From contig NZ_KB911823.1 in NCBI RefSeq assembly GCF_000383675.1, positions 249,095 to 313,094 on the forward strand: a stretch of DNA of 64,000 nt, in the 5' to 3' direction. The position numbers were made by a program, and so were the translations under genes. The first letter of the stretch is position 1. The number at the start of each line of letters is the position of its first letter. Source of the DNA: Terracoccus sp. 273MFTsu3.1 (GTDB lineage: Bacteria; Actinomycetota; Actinomycetes; Actinomycetales; Dermatophilaceae). Positions 48,878 through 56,333 of the stretch are shown in pieces. Below the pieces are notes generated by a model. It was given only the letters and a program-made list of their open reading frames with translations. It did no database searches and was not told where the DNA came from.

Positions 48878-50023
48878 ATGAGCACTCCCGCCCGCCCGGA
48901 CACCTCCCACGGGTGGCGGATCGGCAGCCTCGCCGGGATCCCGGTCTACCTCGGTCGGTCCTGGCCGGTCATCGCCGTGCTCATCGTCGTCGTCTTCGGG
49001 CCCAACCTGTCGAGGTCCGACCGCGGTGCGTCCTACGGCTACCTGCTCGCCGCGGCCTACGCCCTGCTGCTGCTCGTCTCGGTGCTCGTCCACGAGGCGG
49101 CCCACGCCTTCGCGGCCCGGTGGCGGGGACACCCGGTCAGCCGCATCGTCGCCGACGTCTGGGGCGGTCACACCGTCTACGACGCGACTCGCACCTCGCC
49201 GAGCACGACGGCCGTCGTCGCCGTCGTCGGGCCGCTGTCCAACCTCGCGCTCGCCGCGGTCGTCTGGGGCCTGCGGGCCCTGACGACGAACGAGACCGCG
49301 CTGACGCTGCTCGGCATCGTCGCCTTCGCCAACGTCCTCGTCGGCGTCTTCAACCTCCTCCCCGGCCTGCCGCTGGACGGGGGCCAGATCGTCAGTGCCC
49401 TCGTGTGGCGGGCCACGGGCAGCAAGGGACGCGGCCTCGTCACGGCGGGGTGGCTCGGACGCGTCGTCGCCGTGCTGACCGTCGCGTGGTTCGCCCTGCG
49501 TCCCCTCGCGGAGGGCCGCTCGCCCGAGATCTTCGACCTCGTCTGGCCGTTCGCCATCGCCTTCTTCCTCTGGCAGGGTGCGACGGGGGCCATCCGGGCA
49601 GGTCACATCCACGAGGCCACCGCCGGGCGCGCGACCGACGTGCTCGAGCCGTTGTCCCTCGTCGCGGGCACGGCGACCGTGGCCGAGGTCGAGCACGCGG
49701 TGGCCGCCGGGGCCTGGGTGGCTGCTGCGGACCCGACGGGGTGGCCCCTCGGTGTCGTCGACGCGGACTCTGCGGCCGGGGTGCCCGTCGACAGCCGGGC
49801 GCGCACCGCGATCGCCTCGGTCACGCTGGCCCAGCCGGCGTCGTGGGTCGTGGCGCTGCCGGGCGACGCCGTGCTCACCGACCTCATCCGGGTCATGAGC
49901 GAGCGCGAGCTGTCGCTCGCCGTCGTCGTCGACGAGGCCACCCGCGACATCCGTGGGCTGGCGAGCGCGGAGCGGATCAACGCGGTCGTCGGCGCCGAGC
50001 TGGCGCGGCGGGGTCGTCGCTGA
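48878..50023 (+). CDS. Site-2 protease family membrane metalloprotease with CBS-like tail
   Basis: 381 residues. Zinc motif HEAAH at residues 72-76 in a membrane helix, third ligand D167 in LPLDGGQ, then more helices and a soluble region (about 245-381) resembling paired CBS domains (VLEPLSLVAGTATVAEVEHAV, SLAVVVDEATRDIRGL). Cleaves membrane proteins within the bilayer. Divergent from the nuclease gene; leaderless ATG after TAGGGT (48865-48870). Confidence 0.9.
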   Translation: MSTPARPDTSHGWRIGSLAGIPVYLGRSWPVIAVLIVVVFGPNLSRSDRGASYGYLLAAAYALLLLVSVLVHEAAHAFAARWRGHPVSRIVADVWGGHTVYDATRTSPSTTAVVAVVGPLSNLALAAVVWGLRALTTNETALTLLGIVAFANVLVGVFNLLPGLPLDGGQIVSALVWRATGSKGRGLVTAGWLGRVVAVLTVAWFALRPLAEGRSPEIFDLVWPFAIAFFLWQGATGAIRAGHIHEATAGRATDVLEPLSLVAGTATVAEVEHAVAAGAWVAAADPTGWPLGVVDADSAAGVPVDSRARTAIASVTLAQPASWVVALPGDAVLTDLIRVMSERELSLAVVVDEATRDIRGLASAERINAVVGAELARRGRR

Positions 50024-50135
50024 CCCGCGACCACGGCGCCTGCCGGTGCCGATGGCGTATGCCGGCGAGCGCGGCGCCCGCAGGGCGTCCCGTGACGCTC
50101 GTGCTCCCGCTGAGCGCCCCGGCGCCCGGTCGTCG

Positions 50136-50174
50136 CTGTCCACACCCCCTCGGCGGCTCGGTCGGTCGTCCACA
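50136..50174 (+). promoter_or_regulatory. Two DnaA-box-like 9-mers
   Basis: ctgtccaca (50136-50144) and tcgtccaca (50166-50174) each differ by one base from the actinobacterial DnaA box TTGTCCACA, lie in the same orientation and start 30 bp apart, ahead of the SSB-like gene. The 234-base gap from 50024 otherwise holds no gene. Confidence 0.3.
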
Positions 50175-50257
50175 GGGTCGCCGCCCTGGGCAGCGAGCCC
50201 GGCACGGGTGCGTCACGGTTGGCGCAGGGCCCGACAGGCGGGCCGGAGGGAGGCAGC

Positions 50258-50743
50258 ATGAGGACGAGCCGGAGCGAGACGGTGACGGGCACTGCCGGGG
50301 GCGCGTCCCGGTCCGCCAGGAGCCCGCGCCGACGGGCGCAGGAGCCGGCCGCCGGCGAGACGACGCAGGGTGCCGCGTCGGTGCCGGGACGCAACGAGGT
50401 CGTCCTGAGCGGGCGGCTCGGCGCCGAGGCCGAGGAGCGCGAGCTGCCGAGCGGTGACCGCATCGCGACACTGCGCGTCGTCGTGCCTCGCGAGCCGCTG
50501 CCCGGGCGGCGCCGTCAGGCCGCGGACGAGCCCCGGCGGGCGACGGTCGACACCATCGACGTCGTGTGCTGGACCGCGGCGACCCGCCGGAGCGCGCTCC
50601 GTCTGCGCGAGGGTGACGTCGTCGAGGTGGAGGGCGCGCTCCGTCGGCGCTTCTTCGGCGGTCCCACGGGTCGCCAGAGCCGCTACGAGGTCGAGGCGGT
50701 GATGCTCCGCCGGGTGTCCGGAGGAGGTCGTGCCGGCACCTAG
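50258..50743 (+). CDS. Single-strand DNA-binding (OB-fold) protein
   Basis: 161 residues. Disordered basic N-terminus (about 45 residues), then an OB fold of SSB type: RNEVVLSGRLGAEAEERELPSGD, TIDVVCWTA, LREGDVVEVEGALRRR. No acidic C-terminal tip, so it is a secondary SSB paralogue rather than the replicative SSB. ATG at 50258 follows GGAGGGAGG. The TAG stop is also the start of the trmI -10. Confidence 0.8.
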   Translation: MRTSRSETVTGTAGGASRSARSPRRRAQEPAAGETTQGAASVPGRNEVVLSGRLGAEAEERELPSGDRIATLRVVVPREPLPGRRRQAADEPRRATVDTIDVVCWTAATRRSALRLREGDVVEVEGALRRRFFGGPTGRQSRYEVEAVMLRRVSGGGRAGT

Positions 50744-50754
50744 ACTGTGCTCCC

Positions 50755-51915
50755 ATGACCGCTCCCACGACCGACGCCGAGCAGCCCGACGCCGAGCACG
50801 CCACGCCCGACGGCGAGCCCGACACGAGCCCGGGTCCGGAGCGGTCGCACGTCCCCGGCGCGCACGACCGTCGCGGCGTCTTCGAGGTGGGGGAGCGCAT
50901 CCAGCTGACCGACCCGAAGGGCCGTCTGCACACGATCACGCTCGAGCCCGGGCGCGAGTTCCACACCCACCGCGGATTCCTGCGCCACGACGACCTCATC
51001 GGCTCCCACGACGGCTCCGTCGTGACGAACACCGCCGGTGTCGAGTACCTCGCGCTGCGGCCGCTGCTCAGCGACTACGTCATGTCGATGCCGCGCGGCG
51101 CGGCGGTCGTCTACCCGAAGGACTCGGGCCAGATCGTCCAGATGGCCGACATCTTCCCGGGGGCGACGGTCGTCGAGGCGGGCGTCGGCAGCGGGGCGCT
51201 GTCGATGTCGCTCCTGCGTGCCATCGGTGAGCGGGGCCGCCTGCTGTCGTTCGAGCGTCGCGAGGACTTCGCCGAGATCGCCCGCGGCAACGGGCGGGCC
51301 TTCTTCGGGGGCGACCACCCGGCCTGGACCGTCACGGTCGGAGACCTCGTCGAGACGCTCCCGTCCGTCGCCGAGGCGGGGACCGTCGACCGGGTCGTGC
51401 TCGACATGCTCGCGCCCTGGGAGTGCCTCGACGCCGTCTCCGACGCGCTCATCCCCGGTGGCGTGCTCATCTGCTACGTCGCCACGACGACCCAGCTGAG
51501 CCGGGTGGCCGAGGGCATCCGCGCCCACGGCGGCTTCACCGAGCCCTCCGCGTGGGAGTCGCTCGTGCGCGGCTGGCACCTCGAGGGGCTCGCCGTGCGT
51601 CCCCAGCACCGGATGCACGGGCACACCGGCTTCCTCATCACGACCCGTCGCCTCGCTCCCGGCGTCGTCCCGCCCGAGCGCAAGCGTCGCCCGGCCAAGG
51701 GCGCCTACGGTGACGCGGGTGACGCCGGCACGGCGTCACTCGACAGCCCGGACGGGCCGTCGGGTGCTGCCACGCCCGTCGCCGGCTCCACGGCGTCGAC
51801 GGACATCCCGGCGGACGCCTGGACGCCCGAGGCGCTCGGTGAGCGGGTCAAGAGCGACAAGACGATCCGACGCGTCCGCCGATCACTGGCTGAAACGTCC
51901 GACGACAACGGCTGA
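50755..51915 (+). CDS. trmI: tRNA (adenine-58-N1)-methyltransferase
   Basis: 386 residues. Methylates A58 in the T loop of tRNA. Small N-terminal barrel, then a Rossmann fold with AdoMet motif VVEAGVGSGALSMSLL, acidic FERR strand and DRVVLDMLAPWE. Equivalent of mycobacterial Rv2118c, which also lies beside mpa. Extra disordered N- (40) and C-terminal (80) stretches. ATG eight bases after TAGACT (50741-50746). Confidence 0.93.
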   Translation: MTAPTTDAEQPDAEHATPDGEPDTSPGPERSHVPGAHDRRGVFEVGERIQLTDPKGRLHTITLEPGREFHTHRGFLRHDDLIGSHDGSVVTNTAGVEYLALRPLLSDYVMSMPRGAAVVYPKDSGQIVQMADIFPGATVVEAGVGSGALSMSLLRAIGERGRLLSFERREDFAEIARGNGRAFFGGDHPAWTVTVGDLVETLPSVAEAGTVDRVVLDMLAPWECLDAVSDALIPGGVLICYVATTTQLSRVAEGIRAHGGFTEPSAWESLVRGWHLEGLAVRPQHRMHGHTGFLITTRRLAPGVVPPERKRRPAKGAYGDAGDAGTASLDSPDGPSGAATPVAGSTASTDIPADAWTPEALGERVKSDKTIRRVRRSLAETSDDNG

Positions 51916-51923
51916 GACGGGGT

Positions 51924-51966
51924 TAGGGTCGAATCGTCACTATGTGCGAGTGACGGATTGAGGAGG
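51924..51966 (+). promoter_or_regulatory. Promoter and ribosome-binding site of the proteasomal ATPase gene
   Basis: TAGGGT (51924-51929); AGGAGG (51961-51966) five bases before the ATG. Between them lies a four-codon mini-ORF, ATG TGC GAG TGA (51942-51953). Confidence 0.5.
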
Positions 51967-51971
51967 CCGAG

Positions 51972-53735
51972 ATGTCTGATGACGTCCGCAACCCAGACCC
52001 CCACGGTGCCGCCGGCGCCGGAGTCCCCGGAGCGGGGGACCGCGAGCTCGCAGCCCTGCGTGCCGAGGTCGATTCGCTGCGTGAGGTGGCACGACACTCT
52101 CCGCAGCGCACCCGTGAGCTCGAGGCGCGGCTCGCCCACGTCCAGACGAGCCTGTCGACGCTGTCGTCCCAGAACGAGCGCCTCGTGCGCACGCTCAAGG
52201 ACGCCCGCGAGCAGATCGTCACGCTGAAGAAGGAGGTCGACCGCCTCGCCCAGCCGCCGAGCACCTACGGTCTCGTCATCGACCCTCCGGAGGACGGCTC
52301 GATCGACATCATCACCGGCGGTCGCAAGATGCGTGTCGCGATCAGCCCGTCCGTCGACCAGCAGGAGCTCGGCCTCGGCCGTGAGGTCATGCTCAACGAG
52401 GCCCTCAACGTGGTCTCCGTCCACGGCTACGAGCGCGTCGGCGAGGTCGTCACGGTCAAGGAGCGCCTCGACGACGACCGTGTCGTGGTCGTCACGCACG
52501 GCGACGAGGAGCGCGTGTGCCGCATCGCGACGCCCCTGCTCGGCGAGCACTTCCGCGTCGGCGACTCCCTCACCCTCGACCCGAGGTCCAACTTCGTCCA
52601 CGAGGTCGTGCCCAAGCTCGAGGTCGAGGAGCTCGTCCTCGAGGAGGTGCCCGACGTCGAGTACGAGGACATCGGTGGCCTCGCCGGCCAGATCGAGCAG
52701 ATCCGCGACGCCGTCGAGCTGCCGTTCCTGCATCCCGAGCTCTACAAGGAGCACGCGCTCAAGCCGCCGAAGGGCGTGCTGCTCTACGGACCGCCCGGCT
52801 GTGGCAAGACGCTCATCGCCAAGGCGGTCGCCGCGTCCCTCGCCCGCCAGGTCGCCGCACGCACCGGCAAGCAGACGGAGAAGAGCTACTTCCTCAACAT
52901 CAAGGGCCCCGAGCTGCTCAACAAGTACGTCGGCGAGACCGAGCGCCACATCAGGCTCATCTTCCAGCGCGCCCGCGAGAAGGCCTCCGACGGCACGCCC
53001 GTCGTCGTCTTCTTCGACGAGATGGACTCGCTCTTCCGCACCCGCGGCTCCGGCGTGTCCAGCGACGTCGAGACGACGATCGTGCCGCAGCTGCTCGCCG
53101 AGATCGACGGCGTCGAGCGCCTCGACAACGTCATCGTCATCGGGGCCTCCAACCGCGAGGACATGATCGACCCGGCCATCCTGCGACCCGGCCGTCTCGA
53201 CGCCAAGATCAAGATCGAGCGGCCCGACGCCGAGAGCGCGCGCGACATCTTCAGCAAGTACCTCGTCGACACGCTGCCGCTGCACGAGCACGACCTGGCC
53301 GTCAACGGCGGTGACCGAGACGCGACCGTGGAGGCGATGATCACGGCGGCCGTCGAGCGGATGTACTCCGAGATGGAGGAGAACCGCTTCCTCGAGGTGA
53401 CGTACCAGGGCGGCGACAAGGAGATCCTCTACTTCAAGGACTTCAACTCGGGCGCGATGATCCAGAACATCGTCGACCGGGCCAAGAAGCTCGCGATCAA
53501 GGACTTCCTGACGACCGGCCAGAAGGGCATCCGCGTCGAGCACCTGCTCAACAGCTGTGTCGACGAGTTCAAGGAGAACGAGGACCTGCCCAACACGACC
53601 AACCCCGACGACTGGGCACGGATCAGCGGCAAGAAGGGCGAGCGGATCGTCTACATCCGCACGCTGCTCAAGGGCAAGGACGGCACCGAGCCCGGCCGGT
53701 CCATCGCCACCGCCAACACCGGCCAGTACCTCTGA
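51972..53735 (+). CDS. arc: Proteasome-associated AAA ATPase (Mpa/ARC)
   Basis: Hexameric ring that captures pupylated proteins, unfolds them and feeds them to the 20S proteasome. 587 residues: N-terminal coiled coil (about 25-90) that binds Pup, tandem OB domains (about 95-240), AAA domain with Walker A GPPGCGKT at 273-280 and Walker B VVVFFDE at 344-350, and the C-terminal GQYL tail that docks into the proteasome. A strong hairpin follows. Confidence 0.97.
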   Translation: MSDDVRNPDPHGAAGAGVPGAGDRELAALRAEVDSLREVARHSPQRTRELEARLAHVQTSLSTLSSQNERLVRTLKDAREQIVTLKKEVDRLAQPPSTYGLVIDPPEDGSIDIITGGRKMRVAISPSVDQQELGLGREVMLNEALNVVSVHGYERVGEVVTVKERLDDDRVVVVTHGDEERVCRIATPLLGEHFRVGDSLTLDPRSNFVHEVVPKLEVEELVLEEVPDVEYEDIGGLAGQIEQIRDAVELPFLHPELYKEHALKPPKGVLLYGPPGCGKTLIAKAVAASLARQVAARTGKQTEKSYFLNIKGPELLNKYVGETERHIRLIFQRAREKASDGTPVVVFFDEMDSLFRTRGSGVSSDVETTIVPQLLAEIDGVERLDNVIVIGASNREDMIDPAILRPGRLDAKIKIERPDAESARDIFSKYLVDTLPLHEHDLAVNGGDRDATVEAMITAAVERMYSEMEENRFLEVTYQGGDKEILYFKDFNSGAMIQNIVDRAKKLAIKDFLTTGQKGIRVEHLLNSCVDEFKENEDLPNTTNPDDWARISGKKGERIVYIRTLLKGKDGTEPGRSIATANTGQYL

Positions 53736-53756
53736 ACGGATCGCACCGGGACGGCA

Positions 53757-53792
53757 GGCGCCCACTCGAACCCACGGGGTCGGGTGGGCGCC
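53757..53792. terminator. Bidirectional terminator after arc
   Basis: 9-bp stem ggcgcccac/gtgggcgcc, extended after an internal loop by acggca/tgccgt; between convergent arc and the DUF3054 gene. Confidence 0.65.
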
Positions 53793-53804
53793 GTGCGTCT
53801 GCCG

Positions 53805-54203
53805 TCAGGGTGTCGGTGCGATGCGCTCGACGCGACGGACGGCATACGCCCCGAGGGCCCGCCAGCCGAGCAGGAAGAGCGCCAGCACGACCGACGCGAC
53901 CACGACGAAGCTGAGGGCCGTGCCCGACCCGACCGCGCGCCGCAGCAGCATGCCGACGAGGACGGTCGCGAACCAGACGGTCACGCCGGGGGCGACGTCG
54001 AGCGGCCATGACCGGCGCACGACCCGCACGACGAGCCAGCCGAGGCCGGTCCCGACGAGGAAGGGCCAGGCCGTCGACAGGACACCGAGCGCCGGGCTCG
54101 ACTCGTCGTGGCTCGCCCGACCGACCGCGGCGAAGACGAGGACGAGCACGACGTCGAGGAGCAAGGCGATCGCGGGGCGTCGCCACCAGACGGGTCGGCT
54201 CAT
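53805..54203 (-). CDS. DUF3054 family membrane protein
   Basis: 132 residues, four hydrophobic helices with a short RRSW loop, matching DUF3054, a small actinobacterial/haloarchaeal membrane family of unknown function. ATG overlaps the stop of the Prs-like gene (ATGA at 54200-54203). Confidence 0.8.
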   Translation of the reverse strand: MSRPVWWRRPAIALLLDVVLVLVFAAVGRASHDESSPALGVLSTAWPFLVGTGLGWLVVRVVRRSWPLDVAPGVTVWFATVLVGMLLRRAVGSGTALSFVVVASVVLALFLLGWRALGAYAVRRVERIAPTP

Positions 54204-55189
54204 GAGGGCGTGTCGAAGGGGAGCCTGGCCTGCGGCGGCGCGTGGGTGGGGTCCACGCCCTCGAAGAGCGAGCTCACCGAGCGGCCGTGGTGGATCCGGC
54301 TGATCGCCTCGGCGAAGAGTGCCGACACCGACCGCACCTTGAGCTCGGGCCAGCCGTCCGGAGCAGGGACGGTGTCGGTCGTGACGACCTCGGTGACGAA
54401 GGGGTGGTCACGCAGCCGCTCGACGGCCTTGCCGGCAAAGAGGCCGTGGGTGCAGACGATGGCGGCCTCGGTCGCGCCGGCGTCCTTGAGGCGGTCCATC
54501 AGCTCGAGCATCGAGCCACCGGTCGCGATCTCGTCGTCGAGGATGATCGCCCGGCGACCCGAGACGTCGCCGACGATCGAGTCGATGACGACGCGGTCGT
54601 CGGCCACCCGCTGCTTCGAGCCGGCAGCGACGGGCAGCCCGAGCAGGCGGGCGAACTGGGTCGCGACCTTGGCGTTGCCGAGATCGGGGCTGACGACGAT
54701 CGAGCCCTCGAGGTCGTTGTCGCGGAAGTGGTCGGCGAGGACCCCGATCGCCGTCAGGTGGTCGACGGGCGTCGAGAAGAAGCCGTGCACCTGGGGCGCG
54801 TGGAGGGCCATGGTCAGGACCCGGTGGCAGCCGGCCGTCGAGATCATGTCGGCCACGAGCCGTCCGCCGAGGGAGATGCGCGAGGCGTCCTTCTTGTCGG
54901 AGCGGGCGTAGGCGTAGTGCGGCATGACCGCCGTGATCTGGGCCGCCGAGGCGCCGCGCGCCGCGTCGATCATGAGGAGCAGCTCCATGAGGTGCTCCTG
55001 CGTCGGCGGCACGAGCGGCTGGACGATGTAGACGTCGCGCTGGCGGCAGTTGGCGAGCAGCTGCGCCTGCAGGCAGTCGTTGCTGAACCGTTTGATGTCG
55101 ACGGGGGACCGGGTCACCCCGAGATGGGAGCAGATCCGGTCGGCCAGGGCGGGGTGCGCCGAGCCGCTGAACACGACGACATCGTTCAC
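54200..55189 (-). CDS. Divergent ribose-phosphate pyrophosphokinase (Prs) paralogue
   Basis: 329 residues aligning by eye with PRPP synthetase along its length: VFSGSAHPALADRICSHLG, LMELLLMIDAARGASA, MPHYAYARSDKKD, PVDHLTAIG and the PRPP loop DDEIATGGS. Several normally fixed residues differ: FSDGE is FSNDC, DLHxxQIQGFFDIP is ALHAPQVHGFFSTP, and REPISAK is SRISLGG. GTG at 55189 is used since the ATG at 55207 abuts its only ribosome-binding site. Likely -10 TAGTCT at 55227-55232. Confidence 0.8.
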   Translation of the reverse strand: MNDVVVFSGSAHPALADRICSHLGVTRSPVDIKRFSNDCLQAQLLANCRQRDVYIVQPLVPPTQEHLMELLLMIDAARGASAAQITAVMPHYAYARSDKKDASRISLGGRLVADMISTAGCHRVLTMALHAPQVHGFFSTPVDHLTAIGVLADHFRDNDLEGSIVVSPDLGNAKVATQFARLLGLPVAAGSKQRVADDRVVIDSIVGDVSGRRAIILDDEIATGGSMLELMDRLKDAGATEAAIVCTHGLFAGKAVERLRDHPFVTEVVTTDTVPAPDGWPELKVRSVSALFAEAISRIHHGRSVSSLFEGVDPTHAPPQARLPFDTPS

Positions 55190-55229
55190 TTCGAGACCAT
55201 CCCTCACGAGACTCGCGTGCGTTCGCAGA

Positions 55230-56228
55230 CTATCCGACCGTTCCCGGTCGCGCGTGCCGGGCGACCCACAGGGCGAGCTCCGCGCGAGCGGCGCCGCCGA
55301 CCCGGGTGGCCCCGGGAAAGCTCATGAAGCCGTGCGGGACGCGAGCGTAGTTGGTGTGCTGCACCTCGACCCCGGCGGCGCGGAGGGCCTCGGCGTACGC
55401 CGTCCCCTCGTCGCGGAGCGGGTCGAGGTCGGCCGTCTGGACGAGGGTCGCAGGCAGCCCTGTGAGGTCGTCGGCGTGCAGCGGTGACACGAGCGGGTCG
55501 AGCGGGTCGAGGGCGTCGTCACCGTCGCCGAGGTAGTGCGCGAGGAACGCGTCCATGTCGCTGCGGGTGAGGATCGGCGCGGCCGAGTGCTGGGCCACCG
55601 ACGGCGAGCTCATCGTCGCGTCGACGGCCGGGTAGACGAGGGCCTCGTAGGCCACGTCGGCACCACCCTCGGAACGCAGCACCTGGGCGGCCACGGCCGC
55701 GAGGTTGCCGCCGGCCGAGTCGCCCGCGAGGCCGAGACCGGTGTGCCGGATGCCGTCACCCGCGGCGTCGGAGGCGGCCCAGCGGGCCGCGTCGATGCAG
55801 TCGTGGGCGGCCTGGGGTGCCCGGTGCTCCGGGGCGAGGCGGTAGTCGACGTTGAGCACGGTCACTCGGGCGCGGTCGGCGATCCAGGCGCAGATCGGGT
55901 CGTATCCCCGCGTGTTGCCGAGCACCCAGCCGCCTCCGTGGAACCACAGCATGGCGGGTAGGGCCTCGCCTGCGGCGTCCCTCGGACGGTAGGTGCGCAC
56001 GTCGACGGAGTGGCCGTCCCGTGCGGCGAAGCTCGTCCCCGCGATCTCGACCCCGGCGGGTACGGGACCCGTGACCCACGTGAAGGGCAGCCGCGCAGGC
56101 GCGAACCACGCTCTGCTGCGGGCGATCTCGTCGTCGGAGAGCATCCGGGACCCGTCGCGCGTGCGGCTCAGCACGCGGGCGAGCAGCTTGGTGCGCAGAG
56201 GCATGTCCCACGAGTCGGTGACCGTCAC
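55230..56228 (-). CDS. Alpha/beta hydrolase, esterase/lipase family IV
   Basis: 332 residues. Oxyanion motif HGGGW, YRLAPEHRAPQA, nucleophile elbow GDSAGG and C-terminal DPLRDEG plus VPHGFM supply Ser-Asp-His. Hormone-sensitive-lipase-like acyl esterase, cytosolic. The GTG at 56228 is preferred because GAGACT (56235-56240) is six bases upstream; an ATG at 56204 is the alternative. Confidence 0.88.
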   Translation of the reverse strand: MTVTDSWDMPLRTKLLARVLSRTRDGSRMLSDDEIARSRAWFAPARLPFTWVTGPVPAGVEIAGTSFAARDGHSVDVRTYRPRDAAGEALPAMLWFHGGGWVLGNTRGYDPICAWIADRARVTVLNVDYRLAPEHRAPQAAHDCIDAARWAASDAAGDGIRHTGLGLAGDSAGGNLAAVAAQVLRSEGGADVAYEALVYPAVDATMSSPSVAQHSAAPILTRSDMDAFLAHYLGDGDDALDPLDPLVSPLHADDLTGLPATLVQTADLDPLRDEGTAYAEALRAAGVEVQHTNYARVPHGFMSFPGATRVGGAARAELALWVARHARPGTVG

Positions 56229-56333
56229 GGCGTCAGTCTCGCACCGGTTCCTGATCGTCGTCGCACCGGGCGCGCTGACGCCCGCCCGGCGACGCTGCGG
56301 CCATTCCGGCCGTGCCTCAGGCAGGATTGGCCC

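Noticed and set aside
47933-50173. 746-codon frame extending the RecB-like nuclease upstream
   Set aside because: The extension runs opposite the site-2 protease gene; the nuclease begins naturally at 48772 with its first Fe-S Cys and a matching -10 element.
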